From the NCBI RefSeq assembly GCF_007859635.1, contig NZ_CP042306.1:868001-932000 (forward strand): DNA of 64,000 nt, read 5' to 3'. Of the stretch, positions 26,807 through 36,433 are shown piece after piece. Both the position numbers and the translations under genes were made by a program. The notes beneath the pieces were generated by a model. The model was not told where the DNA came from. It worked only from the letters and a program-made list of their open reading frames with translations, and made no database searches. The stretch comes from Sphingomonas panacisoli. GTDB lineage: Bacteria > Pseudomonadota > Alphaproteobacteria > Sphingomonadales > Sphingomonadaceae. Each line of letters begins with the position of its first letter. The first letter of the stretch is position 1.

Positions 26807-27644
26807 GGGTCAGGACCCATTGATCTGATGGCTGCGATCTGATTCAGGCTCCGTGAGGAGACTGGGTTTTGAGCGATCTATATTGGCTGACGGACGAGCA
26901 GATGGCGCGGCTCGCGCCGTATTTTTTTTGAAGAGCCACGGCAGGCCGCGGGTTGATGATCGGCGTGTGTTGAGCGGGATCATTTTCGTGAACCGCAACG
27001 GGCTGCGCTAGCGCGATGCGCCGAAGGACTATGGCCCGCACAAGACGCTCTACAACCGCTGGAAGCGGTGGGTGAGATGGGCGTCTTCGCCCGGATGATG
27101 GAAGGGCTGTCCTCTGCGGGCGCCGAGCGCAAGACGGTGATGATCGACGCGACATATCTGAAAGCGCACCGCACGGCATCGAGCCTGGCGGTAAAAAGGG
27201 GGATCTCGGCCGCCTGATCGGTCGCACCAAAGGCGGAATGAACACCAAGCTGCATGCCATCACCGATGCCAACGGCCGTCCCTTGAGCTTCTTCATGACC
27301 GCCGGCCAAGTCAGCGATTATATTGGCGCAGCCGCTCTGCTGGACGAGTTGCCGAAGGCTCAATGGCTGCTCGGCGACCGCGGCTATGACGCCGACTGGT
27401 TCAGGGACGCGCTGCAGGAGAAGGGCATAAAGCCCTGCATTCCAGGTCGAAAATCGCGCAACGAGCCCATCAAATACGACAAGCGACGCTACCGTCGCCG
27501 CAATCGCATCGAGATCATGTTCGGACGTCTGAAGGACTGGCGCCGCGTCGCCACACGCTACGATCGATGCCCGACGGTCTTCTTCTCCGCCATCGCCCTC
27601 GCTGCCACCGTCATCTTCTGGCTATGACCTATGAGTCCTGACCC
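26807..27644 (+). mobile_element. IS5-family (IS427-like) insertion sequence, decayed
   Basis: An 838-bp element bounded by 14-bp imperfect terminal repeats, GGGTCAGGACCCAT on the left and ATGAGTCCTGACCC on the right. The flanks CTAG/CTGG are compatible with a short CTAG-type target duplication after mutation. It encodes one transposase with a DDE core but at least four inactivating lesions. It inserted directly behind the PAS-LuxR gene without disrupting it. Confidence 0.87.
26869..27627 (+). pseudogene. IS5-family transposase, multiply frameshifted
   Basis: The sequence begins MSDLYWLTDEQMARLAPYFF from a TTG with GAGGAG upstream. It is lost in a T8 run (26922-26933), then resumes in another frame with a nonsense TAG where GLRWRDAP is expected (near 27008). 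It shifts again near 27070 (RWVRWAS instead of RWSEMG) and near 27190 (SLAVKRGIS). The C-terminal half from 27238 is open and carries DRGYDADWFRDAL and RNRIEIMFGRLKDWRR with the last catalytic Glu. The element cannot move on its own. Confidence 0.88.
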
Positions 27645-27865
27645 TGGCGTAACTTACGCTGGCTGCGGCTAAGCGGGGCAAAATTCCCAAAACGGCACAC
27701 GGACGTGATTTTGGCGTGGCAGATCGCGAAACCTTTACGCCAGATTAACGTATCTATCATGCGGCGTCGAAATCGAACTTTCTCAGCAATTTGCCTTGAG
27801 TTCGTTTCGTCTGCGGTGGTGACCGGTATTTCCGGTTGCGCTCTCCGAAATGACAAGGGGTTTGT

Positions 27866-28570
27866 ATGAAGCGTATCGGACTATTCGCGCTCGCATCGAG
27901 CGTAGCTATCGGACTGGCAACGCCTGCAATGGCGGGACCTCTTTTGCCGGGACAGAGCGGTGTGATCTTTACTCCGTTGGACACCACCACGCGTGGAACG
28001 CAGCTTGCCAGTATCGAAACTGGTACCCTTGGCGCGACCACATATACAGGATTTCTGCGTAGCGCGGTGTACCGAAACACATTCGGGACGCTAGACTTTT
28101 ACTTTCAGGTGGCAATCAGCACAATCGCTGATGGTGACGAAGTGAACAATCTCACGGCGTCCAGCTTCATGGGCTACACCGTTGATGCCTTCGTTGACAC
28201 CACGGATTTCGACGGCGCCGGTTTCTTTACCGCTGCCAACAATCCTAATCTTCAGGGACCTCCTGGATCGACAACAACCGCTTCACGCAACGGCAGCGGT
28301 TCGGTTATCCGTGCCGACTTCGGAGACAACGGACTGGAAGCGGGAGGGCAGACCAGCGCAACCTATATCTTCCGCACGAACGCAACCAATTACAACTTAG
28401 GTGGAACCTTCACTACCCAGGACGGCTCTGTGGCGCAGCGGCCCAATTTCCAAGCCGCCGCGGCAGTTCCCGAACCTGCGACTTGGGCCATGATGTTAAT
28501 CGGTTTCGGCGGCCTTGGTGTGGCGATGCGTCGTAGCAGACCGGCTGTTGTGAGAATTCGCTTTGCCTAA
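27866..28570 (+). CDS. PEPxxWA-CTERM sorting domain protein
   Basis: A 234-aa secreted protein with signal peptide ending near TPAMA. The beta-rich body contains many Thr, Gly and Asn. The C-terminal tripartite sorting signal VPEPATWAMMLIGFGGLG is followed by a basic tail (MRRSR). In sphingomonads this signal is recognised by the exosortase-type system that handles surface or exopolysaccharide-associated proteins. AAGGGG precedes the ATG. The body itself matches no family I know. A rho-independent terminator follows. Confidence 0.88.
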   Translation: MKRIGLFALASSVAIGLATPAMAGPLLPGQSGVIFTPLDTTTRGTQLASIETGTLGATTYTGFLRSAVYRNTFGTLDFYFQVAISTIADGDEVNNLTASSFMGYTVDAFVDTTDFDGAGFFTAANNPNLQGPPGSTTTASRNGSGSVIRADFGDNGLEAGGQTSATYIFRTNATNYNLGGTFTTQDGSVAQRPNFQAAAAVPEPATWAMMLIGFGGLGVAMRRSRPAVVRIRFA

Positions 28571-28591
28571 TTGATTGGTGGAACCGCGAAG

Positions 28592-28621
28592 AGCCGTCGG
28601 CCGACAAGCCGGCGGCTTTTT
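28592..28621 (+). terminator. Rho-independent terminator after the PEP-CTERM gene
   Basis: AGCCGTCGGC and GCCGGCGGCT form a 10-bp stem with one G-U pair around the loop CGACAA, followed by a TTTTT run. It is placed 21 nt after the stop. Confidence 0.85.
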
Positions 28622-28856
28622 GCCGTCAAATTATCGACAAAGAATACAGGCTGCCATGCTGAACCGATGGTACTTTGCGCAGAGATAGCCTCATCCCGCG
28701 CCGCTCAAACTCCGCTCCGAGGGGCGAATACAGTCCTGCCATTTGCGAAGGTCTGCACACGAAGAGAGTGGTAAACTGCGCTTAATCCTCTTTTGGCGGA
28801 ACCGATGTCGGGCATTTGCCTTCAGTGCACAGTGTATCCGCGTAAGGGGGAAAGTA

Positions 28857-29207
28857 GTGGCAAGCCGGCTCGATGCGACGCATCATATGCGTTCAGCACC
28901 CCGCTATAAGTTATTCCAACCTTCAGACATGATCACTGCGGACTCGCTGACGCGCGTTCATTTGTTGAACCTGTCAGTGGGCGGGGCCCTGATTTACGCG
29001 GCCGATCCTCCCGAGCCTGGCACGGCAATTCGCGTGCGGTGCGGGGCCCACTTGTTGCCTGCTCAGGTGGCATGGAAGGACCATCGGCGGTTTGGCGTAA
29101 CGTTTGTTGTTCCGCTTACCGACGCGGATCTGAACAAGACAATCGCAGAGCACGATGCTCGCGTGTCGCCCGGATCGCAATGCGCTCGTTCGGCCGTCGC
29201 GGCTTAG
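28857..29207 (+). CDS. PilZ domain protein
   Basis: 116 aa from the GTG at 28857 behind AAGGGGGAAAGTA; longer in-frame starts lack a ribosome site. The core RSAPRYKLFQPSDM and LLNLSVGGALIYA matches PilZ. The second element corresponds to the DxSxxG motif with N-L-S-V-G-G. The first motif (RxxxR) is incomplete, with APRYK at that position, so c-di-GMP binding is uncertain. A close paralogue of the same length lies at 51614-51967. It converges with ctrA. Confidence 0.75.
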   Translation: MASRLDATHHMRSAPRYKLFQPSDMITADSLTRVHLLNLSVGGALIYAADPPEPGTAIRVRCGAHLLPAQVAWKDHRRFGVTFVVPLTDADLNKTIAEHDARVSPGSQCARSAVAA

Positions 29208-29234
29208 CCTACCGCGATCCTGAGGGAGCCAGCG

Positions 29235-29936
29235 TTATGCGGCGATGTCCAAATGGCCGTCGGCATCTTCCCGCAGGATATAACCACGTCCCCATACCGT
29301 CTCGACATAGTTTACGCCGTTGGTAGCCATCGTGAGCTTCTTGCGCAGCTTGCAAATGAAGACGTCGATGATCTTGATCTCAGGCTCGTCCATCCCGCCA
29401 TACAAATGGTTGAGAAACATTTCTTTGGTCAGCGTCGTGCCCTTGCGGAGCGAGAGCAGCTCCAGCATCGCATATTCCTTGCCGGTCAGGTGGACGCGCG
29501 CGCCGTCGACTTCGACGGTCTTCGCATCCAGGTTCACCGCCAACTTGCCGGTCTTGATCACCGACTGTGAATGACCCTTCGAACGGCGGACGACGGCGTG
29601 GATGCGCGCGGTCAGTTCTTCGCGGTGGAACGGCTTGGTGACGTAATCGTCGGCACCGAAGCCGAACGAGCGCACCTTGCTGTCCATCTCGCTGATGCCC
29701 GACAGGATCAGCACCGGCGTCTGGACACGGGCGACGCGCAGCTTCTTGAGTACGTCGTAGCCATGCATGTCCGGCAAGTTCAAATCGAGCAGGATGATGT
29801 CGTAATCATAGAGCTTGCCGAGGTCCAAGCCCTCCTCGCCCAGGTCGGTCGTGTAGACCGTGAATCCCTCTGTCGTGAGCATTAGCTCGATCGCCTTGGC
29901 GGTCGTAGGCTCGTCTTCAATCAACAAAACGCGCAT
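29235..29936 (-). CDS. ctrA: Cell-cycle response regulator CtrA
   Basis: A 233-aa OmpR-type regulator: receiver (residues 1-120) with [20 protein letters not shown] and phospho-acceptor Asp51 in [17 protein letters not shown], then a winged-helix DNA-binding domain ending [18 protein letters not shown]. This is the canonical alphaproteobacterial CtrA, which directs cell-cycle, motility and GTA-type programmes. A near-consensus CtrA site lies about 40 nt upstream, suggesting autoregulation. The usual CckA/ChpT partners are not in the window. Confidence 0.97.
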   Translation of the reverse strand: MRVLLIEDEPTTAKAIELMLTTEGFTVYTTDLGEEGLDLGKLYDYDIILLDLNLPDMHGYDVLKKLRVARVQTPVLILSGISEMDSKVRSFGFGADDYVTKPFHREELTARIHAVVRRSKGHSQSVIKTGKLAVNLDAKTVEVDGARVHLTGKEYAMLELLSLRKGTTLTKEMFLNHLYGGMDEPEIKIIDVFICKLRKKLTMATNGVNYVETVWGRGYILREDADGHLDIAA

Positions 29937-29975
29937 GCGCTAATCCCCCGTTTGCTGAGCGGTAAACAGGGGTGG

Positions 29976-29990
29976 TTACTAATTTCTTAA
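29976..29990 (-). promoter_or_regulatory. CtrA-binding site candidate
   Basis: On the minus strand TTAAGAAATTAGTAA, i.e. TTAA-N7-GTAA, differs from the CtrA consensus TTAA-N7-TTAA by one base. It lies 40-54 nt before the ctrA start, the expected place for autoregulation. Confidence 0.6.
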
Positions 29991-30133
29991 ATTTGCGAGC
30001 GTGAGGCACCATTGGCAGCTTCGATTTGCGACCCCGGATCGACCCACGCGTACCCGCTAGGCGCCGCGGTAAAGCATCGCGTTCTCAAAGACGTCCTGGA
30101 CGGCCGCTTTTAAGATCGAAGCGTCGACTCTAG

Positions 30134-30161
30134 AACGACCGATATCAGGGCGCATCGCTGA
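30134..30161 (+). repeat. Dispersed intergenic repeat element
   Basis: AACGACCGATATCAGGGCGC followed by ATCGCTGA matches the dispersed repeat consensus nearly fully. It lies between ctrA and the HWE kinase gene. Confidence 0.6.
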
Positions 30162-30207
30162 CGTGCGTTTCGGGGAGGTCCACTATACGCTCAACAAACG
30201 ACTTCGA

Positions 30208-31164
30208 TCATATTGTCGGCAAAAGAATAAGCGCCCGCATGAGGTGCGGCTCGATATCGCGCTTAAAGGTTCCGCCTGCCGTACCGACCAATCGTTCGAT
30301 TAGTCTCAGCCCCTGACCTTCGGGGCGGGGCGCGCCAAATTCCGTATCTTCGGCCCACGCCAATTCTATGCCGTCCTTTTGTAACGCCCCTGAAACCCGC
30401 ACAGGTCTGCCGTCTCGTAGAGCGCCATATTTCAGGCTATTTGTCGCGAGTTCGCCGAAACAAAGGGCCAGCGCCTGCATAGCTCGATGCGTGATCCTGA
30501 CGTCGGGTAGCTCGCCGAATTCCAGCGTCGCCGATTTACCATAAGCTTCGGCGATCAGCGGGACGATTGCCGCGATCCGTGTGTCGGCGTCGGGGTTGAG
30601 AATCTGCGCCTGGACATGACCGAGTTGTCCGAACCTCGTCACGATTTCGTGGGCAAACGCGCTAACGTCCGGACGTCCTCGCGCGCTCAGCATCACAATG
30701 CCGCTCGCCACGGTGAGCGCATTTTTCAACCTGTGCTGCATTTCCAGGCTGATAGCCGAGACGCGCTCGCGCTCTACGGTCTCTGCCGTCATGTCGCGCG
30801 CGATCGTGACAAAATGCGTGATAGTGCCCTCTGCCGTGCGAACCGGGCTTACGGTAACATCCCACCAGCTCGGGTCGCCATTCGGCTGTGGGCGCGATCC
30901 GACAAATCGGCGCAATTCCCCTTGCTGCGCCGCGGCCAAGGCTGCCTGAATTGTTTCTTGCATCTCGACCGGCCAACGGTCGAGATAAGACGCGCCAAGG
31001 AGTTCGGATGGAGAGCTTAACTCCATCGCGGCGGCGCCCTGTCGATTCACATACTCGATGTTGCCGTCCAGGTTCAGCAGCTTGATACAATCATGCGACT
31101 GATCGAGGACCGTTGCCAGGAGCGCGCCTTCACTATCAACCAGCGGCTCAATTTTGCTTTTCAA
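30208..31164 (-). CDS. PAS-HWE family sensor histidine kinase
   Basis: A 318-aa cytosolic kinase with an N-terminal PAS domain (VLDQSHDCIKLLNLDGNIEY). Its phospho-acceptor region EMQHRLKNALTVASGIVMLS carries the H-R-x-K-N signature of the HWE/HisKA_2 class, and the N-box is ELATNSLKYGAL. The ATPase domain is compact (EGQGLRLIERLV). HWE kinases often feed the general stress PhyR pathway or single-domain regulators. It is divergent from a single-domain response regulator 397 nt away, a possible partner. Confidence 0.9.
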   Translation of the reverse strand: MKSKIEPLVDSEGALLATVLDQSHDCIKLLNLDGNIEYVNRQGAAAMELSSPSELLGASYLDRWPVEMQETIQAALAAAQQGELRRFVGSRPQPNGDPSWWDVTVSPVRTAEGTITHFVTIARDMTAETVERERVSAISLEMQHRLKNALTVASGIVMLSARGRPDVSAFAHEIVTRFGQLGHVQAQILNPDADTRIAAIVPLIAEAYGKSATLEFGELPDVRITHRAMQALALCFGELATNSLKYGALRDGRPVRVSGALQKDGIELAWAEDTEFGAPRPEGQGLRLIERLVGTAGGTFKRDIEPHLMRALILLPTI

Positions 31165-31561
31165 TCGTCACCCTTGTTCTCAAAAAGATTACGAACGCTA
31201 GTCCCACACCAATCGATAGATGTCAGGGGGTCGTTTTCCCGGTAGCAATGTCGAAGCCCAGCGTGCGAAGCCACGACCTGATGCCAGCGGCGATCACGGT
31301 GCCCACCAAGCGCGGGCTCCGACGATCAGCATCATTGGAGTTCGCGCGTACATCGCTTCATGGCTCAGCGCACTGATATCAGTCAGGGTTATCACCTTTA
31401 TTCCGACGGTGAGCGACACTGCCGCTGACCGTGGCTGCATCGGCGGCAAAAACTGCTGCAACGGCACTTTTTCCGTTCGCCTCCGTTTCACACATAATTC
31501 TCCGGGGGTGAGGCGCCGTGTGAGAGGCTGTTTGCTTACCTTTTACATCAGGGCATAGAAA
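31165..31561. other. Intergenic region without a recognisable gene
   Basis: About 400 nt between the divergent HWE kinase and response regulator genes. Open frames here have no convincing ribosome site or protein-like composition. It presumably holds both promoters. I saw no EcfG-type GGAAC box or strong hairpin. Confidence 0.5.
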
Positions 31562-31969
31562 ATGGACAATCTTCCTCTCCTGCTGCTCGTGGAAGATGAT
31601 CCCATCATCCGCACTTCACTAGCATCTGCACTCGAAGACGGCGGCTACCGTCTCATCGAGGCTGCTAACGGTACTGAAGCGATCGAGGCAATCGATAGCG
31701 GTAAGCAGTTTTCGGGCGTCGTTACCGACATCCAGATTGGCGCTGGTGTCGACGGTTGGGAAATTGGGCGGCATGCTCGCCATCGATATCCCCAGGTTGC
31801 GGTCGTTTACATGACGGGCGACAGTGCGGCCGATTGGTCCGCCGAGGGCGTGCCGAACAGCATGCTACTGCAAAAACCATTCGCGACCGCGCAGATGATA
31901 ACGGCCGTCTCGACCTTATTGAACGTGGCCGACGTATCTCTGGCCCCATCCAAACCCGCTATCGAATGA
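31562..31969 (+). CDS. Single-domain response regulator
   Basis: A 135-aa stand-alone receiver with acidic pocket LLLVEDDPIIR, phospho-acceptor Asp56 in GVVTDIQIG, the conserved Thr in VVYMTGDSAAD and the Lys in MLLQKPFATAQ. No output domain. It is probably a phosphorelay intermediate or a sink for the neighbouring HWE kinase. The C-terminal 15 residues are disordered. Confidence 0.9.
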   Translation: MDNLPLLLLVEDDPIIRTSLASALEDGGYRLIEAANGTEAIEAIDSGKQFSGVVTDIQIGAGVDGWEIGRHARHRYPQVAVVYMTGDSAADWSAEGVPNSMLLQKPFATAQMITAVSTLLNVADVSLAPSKPAIE

Positions 31970-32145
31970 GCTGACGCATCGTCGTTATATATCCGACCGG
32001 CACCCAGTCTCGACAGACGGCTGCTTTCGGCGGGCGCGAAGCGGCCCACAGCTGCAGGATCCATGATTGCCGGGCGGGTCGTTTTGAAACTCACAAAGCC
32101 ACACCGGTAACGGCGTTTCGGGTGCCAGTTTTGGTTGTTGAGCGT

Positions 32146-32382
32146 TCATTCTAAGAGAGAGATCGCCGATTGAATCTCCCTCGAGGACGCTTTGTGTGGC
32201 AGATGCGGACCGGATAGCGGCAATTTCCTTGAGACGGCCACAGGCAGAGTCGTCGGCAGGCGCTCGGCATAGAGCCGAGCGAGTTCAAGATGCACGGACT
32301 GTGCGCAGACGTTCTTTGCGGAACTGGCGCGTTCAAGCTCCTCTAACGAACGCTTTGTCAGGTAGTCATGATCTGAGCACAT
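32146..32382 (-). CDS. Small hypothetical protein (helical, 78 aa)
   Basis: Start 32382 is preceded by GGGAGGATGAACG. The first half (YLTKRSLEELERASSAKNVC and HLELARLYAERL) is a helical hairpin seen in many small sphingomonad proteins of unknown function, including the 54-aa protein at 58082-58246. The second half is less ordered. No function is proposed. Confidence 0.65.
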   Translation of the reverse strand: MCSDHDYLTKRSLEELERASSAKNVCAQSVHLELARLYAERLPTTLPVAVSRKLPLSGPHLPHKASSREIQSAISLLE

Positions 32383-32458
32383 CGTTCATCCTCCCGAAGG
32401 TGGTGCGTTGATGTGTCGCGCATCCGCTCCACAGTGCATCCGGACGATTCTTAAGGAA

Positions 32459-34282
32459 TTACCGCTGCTTGTGGTCCGTACCGATCGACGGTGCGATACC
32501 TGCGGCGAGTGCAACTCGAAGCATCTCGGTCAGGCTGCTGGCGTTCAGCCGGTTCATCACCTGGGCGCGGTGCAACTCAACAGTTCGAGGACTGAGGCCA
32601 AGCTTTTGGGCGATCGACTTGTTGGTGCCACCCTCAATCAGACCCACGAGCACATCGCGCTCTCGCGGTGTCAACCTGGCCACGCGAGCATCGGCGTTCT
32701 CGTCGCGCGTCGTTGGCCGTACGGCGCCATGAGACTCTGCTATCGTCTTCGCCAACTTGGCGCGCAGCGATGCCTCGTCTTTTACGATCACGTAATCGAC
32801 CGCGCCGGCCTTCATCGCAGCGACCGCCGCGGTGACGTCGGCGCTTGGTGCGTCTAGGGCGATCACCGGCAATGTGACCGAGCGCGCCTTCAACTCGCGC
32901 GGGATTGCAAGACCTTCGCTCCTCGACTTTCGAAGGTCGACGAGCACGCATCCTGGCGCAAGCACGGGTGCCACTTCGAGAAAGGCAGCCCCGATTTCGA
33001 ACATTCGTGCACGATAGCCAAGTCCCCGAACGAGGCCTGCCAGCCTGCGTCCTTCGGCGACCCTGGCACTGAAGATATAGACTTGCCGAACGTCGGCTTG
33101 GGTCAAGTCTTCGGTGATCCCGCCAATACGGGCTACCGCGCCATTATCGTCTGGAATGGGGAAGCTCGTGTCGCGGAGCCAGCGGACAGCGCCGTCCCCC
33201 GGCCGGATGATGCGATACTCGACCTGCGCAACCTCTCCGGCCTGAGCGCTCGCAAGAGCGTGCTCGACCTGCTGCCGATCGTCAGGGTGGACGTCCTTCA
33301 TCCACTCGGCCAGCGCGGTGGGCGCCTCCCCACACGGCACCCCCCAAATCCGCTCGTAGGCAGCGCTGCGGTAGATGATTGTTCCGTCTGCCGGATCGCC
33401 GATCCAGATCAGGTTGCTGCTATGGGCCGCGAAGCTGCGGAACTGCGCTTCGCTCGCCCGAACCGCGGCTTCGGTGCGGCGCTGGGCGGTGACGTCGATC
33501 GCGGCACCGATGAAGCCCACCGCTTGACCGTCCACGAAAGTTGCCTGACCCGAGGTGGCGATGGTCCGCGTGACGCCGTCGTCGCGTCCAATCACCCGAT
33601 ATTCGATAGTGTACCGGCCGTCCCCGGCTGGGTCCACGCAGGCCGCGATCGCCCGCTGCACGCGGAGTAGGTCGTCTGGATGGATTCCGGCCTCGTATAC
33701 GGCGAGATCGACAGCGGCATCGGACGGCAGGCCCCACATCGCGCGCAGTCGGTCATCCCAGTTGAGCGCCCCGGATCTGGGGTCCCAAGAGTAGATGGCC
33801 AGACCGACCAGGTCGCTCGCGGCTCGAAGGCGAGCCTCGTTCTTCGCGACAGCTTCCTCGATTGCCCGGCGTTCGCTGGTGTCGCGCGAAACGTATGCGG
33901 CAACGCCGACCAGCTTGTCGGCGGCGTCCTTCAGCGTGAAGGCGGACCAACGTACCTCGGTCTCTCGTGACGGATCGGTGAAATGTCGGAAGGCCAATTC
34001 CCATTCCCAATGCCCTTCGCGCAGCAGCGTCGAAAGGACGACAGCTTCGACGATCGGGCGGTGCTCGGAGGTGAAGAAATCGAGAATAGTATGATTGGTG
34101 ATGTCCGCATCGGCGGATACACCGACCAACTTACGGCCCGCGGCGTTGAGAAAGACAGGTTGGAAATCCGCGTCGCACAGGCCGACGAAGGTTGTGGCCT
34201 GGCAGACCACGAGCGACGCGATTGCGTCGAAAGCAGCTGCGTTGTGGTTCGACTCCACCGATGGTGGCGCGACGTCCGTCAT
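32459..34282 (-). CDS. Multi-PAS regulator with degenerate receiver and LuxR HTH
   Basis: 607 aa from the ATG at 34282. Three PAS domains occupy about residues 25-150, 155-275 and 280-400 (HSSNLIWIGDPADGTIIYRS). They are followed by a receiver-like domain near 415-530 and a C-terminal LuxR helix-turn-helix (LTPRERDVLVGLIEGGTNKS, SPRTVELHRAQVM). The receiver keeps CVLVDLRKS at the acceptor position but begins VYIFSARVAEGRRL, lacking the usual acidic pair, so phosphorylation is doubtful. It looks like a FixJ-type output fused to its own sensors. It is divergent from the HbpS-like gene. Confidence 0.85.
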   Translation of the reverse strand: MTDVAPPSVESNHNAAAFDAIASLVVCQATTFVGLCDADFQPVFLNAAGRKLVGVSADADITNHTILDFFTSEHRPIVEAVVLSTLLREGHWEWELAFRHFTDPSRETEVRWSAFTLKDAADKLVGVAAYVSRDTSERRAIEEAVAKNEARLRAASDLVGLAIYSWDPRSGALNWDDRLRAMWGLPSDAAVDLAVYEAGIHPDDLLRVQRAIAACVDPAGDGRYTIEYRVIGRDDGVTRTIATSGQATFVDGQAVGFIGAAIDVTAQRRTEAAVRASEAQFRSFAAHSSNLIWIGDPADGTIIYRSAAYERIWGVPCGEAPTALAEWMKDVHPDDRQQVEHALASAQAGEVAQVEYRIIRPGDGAVRWLRDTSFPIPDDNGAVARIGGITEDLTQADVRQVYIFSARVAEGRRLAGLVRGLGYRARMFEIGAAFLEVAPVLAPGCVLVDLRKSRSEGLAIPRELKARSVTLPVIALDAPSADVTAAVAAMKAGAVDYVIVKDEASLRAKLAKTIAESHGAVRPTTRDENADARVARLTPRERDVLVGLIEGGTNKSIAQKLGLSPRTVELHRAQVMNRLNASSLTEMLRVALAAGIAPSIGTDHKQR

Positions 34283-34476
34283 TACGCCGGCCCTCCAAAT
34301 CAGGCTGCCGGCGTAACGGCAACGTCCGCTACCCTCGGGATGTTCCCTAGGGATGGCCCTTATGCCGAAGAGGTGTGCGACGACATAGGGATCGCTGTCG
34401 GCCCGGCGCGTTTTACTCGTGCAGGTTTCTGACGCCACTCCAGAGCGGTCACCGCAGCCCAAAAAAGGAGTACGTC

Positions 34477-34890
34477 ATGACGCTCACGCAAGAATCCGTG
34501 TCGCTCGAGGATGCTCAGCGCGTGATCGCCGCCGGTCAAGCCAAGGCCGAAGAGATCGGGTCGCCGAGCAACGTGGCGGTGGTCGACGCGGGCGGCAACC
34601 TCGTCTCCCACATCCGCATGGACCAGGCGTGGGTGGGCAGCGTCGACATCTCGATCAACAAGGCTTTCACGGCGCGCGCGTTCGACATCGCCACCAAGGA
34701 CCTGGCCGAGAACGCTCAGCCCGGTGCGCAGTTCTACGGCATCCATAACTCCAACCACGGCCGGGTGATGATCTTCGCCGGCGGCATCCCACTCCGCCAG
34801 GACGGCCAAGTCGTCGGGGCGGTGGGAGTGAGTGGGGGCAGCGGCGAGCAGGATCAGACCGTCGCCGAGGCGGCCGCAGCCGCGTTCTGA
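34477..34890 (+). CDS. GlcG/HbpS family protein
   Basis: A 137-aa protein from the ATG at 34477 behind AAAAAAGGAG. The fold-defining stretch SNVAVVDAGGNLVSHIRMDQ and the C-terminal VVGAVGVSGGSGEQDQTVAEA are typical of the GlcG/HbpS family. Members bind haem or cobalamin, or act as small-molecule-handling octamers. First of a plus-strand run with ABM, aldo/keto reductase and UvrA2-like genes, whose common denominator may be oxidative stress. Confidence 0.87.
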   Translation: MTLTQESVSLEDAQRVIAAGQAKAEEIGSPSNVAVVDAGGNLVSHIRMDQAWVGSVDISINKAFTARAFDIATKDLAENAQPGAQFYGIHNSNHGRVMIFAGGIPLRQDGQVVGAVGVSGGSGEQDQTVAEAAAAAF

Positions 34891-34929
34891 TCTTCGCAGC
34901 AACACGAATTAGGCAAGGAGAGATTCAAG

Positions 34930-35238
34930 ATGGCAACGCAGGTCAGCAAAGCGGTTCTGGTACGCCTCGAAGCACTACCCGGTAGGGAGGAAGACGTCCG
35001 CGCCTTCTTGAACCAGGGGCTGTCGATCGTCGAAGGAGAGCCCAAGACTGTCAGGTGGTTCGCAGTCCAGTTCGGACGTTCGTCGTTCGGGATCTTCGAC
35101 GCCTTTCCCGACGAAGATGGGCGCCAGGCGCACCTGTCGGGTGAGGTCGGGAAAGCCCTGGGTGAGAACACGGGTGTGCTCTTCGAGAAGCCCACGATCG
35201 AACAGCTTGATGTCGTTGCGGAGAAGCAGCCGGCATAG
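34930..35238 (+). CDS. Antibiotic biosynthesis monooxygenase-like (ABM) protein
   Basis: A 102-aa dimeric alpha/beta-barrel-type protein (SKAVLVRLEALPGREEDVRA, FGIFDAFPDEDGRQAHLSGE) of the ABM family, which includes quinol monooxygenases and haem-degrading enzymes. AAGGAGAGATTCAAG supports the start. It lies 39 nt after the HbpS-like gene, most likely in one operon. Confidence 0.82.
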   Translation: MATQVSKAVLVRLEALPGREEDVRAFLNQGLSIVEGEPKTVRWFAVQFGRSSFGIFDAFPDEDGRQAHLSGEVGKALGENTGVLFEKPTIEQLDVVAEKQPA

Positions 35239-35487
35239 GACGGATGGCGCTGCGAGTGCGGTGCGTATCAAGCCAAAACCTGCACGACGGGCAAGTTTGA
35301 ATAGGGGCAAGGTCAGCGTTGCCGTCCGGACGACATCCTGCGCGGGACAGACGATTAGCTGGTTGAAGCGTTCGCGGTAGATGAAACGAATTTCGAAGCG
35401 ACGTCTTCGTGTGGGAGTTGGAGAGATGGCGAACGAGACTCTCATCGGCTTGCAGGTTGAGCAGGTGTCTGCGCAGGCGGTGACCAC

Positions 35488-36378
35488 ATGACATTCGCCG
35501 CCGCGCAGCAGGGCCCGTCTTCGCCGGGACCGGAGATCATTGAGCGGCGCCCATTCGGCCCCGTCGCGCGCGAGGTTTCGCTGATTGGTCAGGGAACCTG
35601 GTACATCGACGACGCGCACCGGCCGACCGCGGTCGCCGCTCTACGCCGCGGTCTCGATCTTGGCATGACCCACATCGACACCGCCGAGATGTACGGTGAC
35701 GCCGAGCTCGTGGTCGGCGAGGCCATCGCGGGGCGGCGGGACGAGGTATTCCTCGTTTCCAAGGTGCTCCCCAGCAACGCATCACGCAGCGGGACGGTCG
35801 CCGCCTGTGAGCAATCGCTTGCGCGCCTACGCACCGATCGGCTGGACTGCTACCTCCTCCATTGGCGAGGGTCGCACCCGTTGGAGGAGACCTTCGCGGG
35901 CTTCGCGCGGCTCCGCGAACAGGGCAAGATCCTGTCGTGGGGTGTCAGCAATTTCGATGTGCCCGACCTAGATGCGGCCTGGAAAGCCGATGGCGGGGGC
36001 CAAATCGCCTGCAATCAGGTCCTCTATCATCTGGGCGAGCGCGCGATCGAACACGCTGTCATGCCGTGGTGCGAAGAACACGGCGTGGCCGTGGTCGCGT
36101 ACAGCCCGTTCGGCCATGACGACTTCCCCGGCCCGCATACGCCGGGCGGCCGGCTGTTGGAGGAAATTGCCGCAAACCACGGTGCGACCGCACGCCAGGT
36201 CGCGCTCCGCTTCCTGCTGCGCGCCCCAAATGTGTTCGCGATCCCCAAGTCGTCGAGCCCAGACCACGCCGCCGAAAACGCCAGCGCCGGTTCGCTGCAG
36301 CTGACGCAAGCCGAGCTCGCCCGAATCGATGCGGCGTTCCCGCTCGGGTCCAAGCCGTCCCGGCTGCCGATGCTATAG
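35488..36378 (+). CDS. Aldo/keto reductase
   Basis: A 296-aa NADPH-dependent reductase. The catalytic tetrad is visible: Asp in [10 protein letters not shown], Tyr in the same motif, Lys in [10 protein letters not shown] and His in [10 protein letters not shown]. Cofactor-site motifs include [10 protein letters not shown] and [15 protein letters not shown]. About 250 nt separate it from the ABM gene, with no gene between. It probably reduces aldehydes; substrate unknown. Confidence 0.92.
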   Translation: MTFAAAQQGPSSPGPEIIERRPFGPVAREVSLIGQGTWYIDDAHRPTAVAALRRGLDLGMTHIDTAEMYGDAELVVGEAIAGRRDEVFLVSKVLPSNASRSGTVAACEQSLARLRTDRLDCYLLHWRGSHPLEETFAGFARLREQGKILSWGVSNFDVPDLDAAWKADGGGQIACNQVLYHLGERAIEHAVMPWCEEHGVAVVAYSPFGHDDFPGPHTPGGRLLEEIAANHGATARQVALRFLLRAPNVFAIPKSSSPDHAAENASAGSLQLTQAELARIDAAFPLGSKPSRLPML

Positions 36379-36433
36379 CAGGCCGTGCAACCGGGTCGAA
36401 TGCCTGGGCGTATCAAGAAGCGAGGAGGTTCGT

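Noticed and set aside
28804-28829. Possible EcfG promoter before the first PilZ gene (GGAAC-N17-CTTC)
   Set aside because: Only two of four -10 bases match; not better than chance in this GC context.
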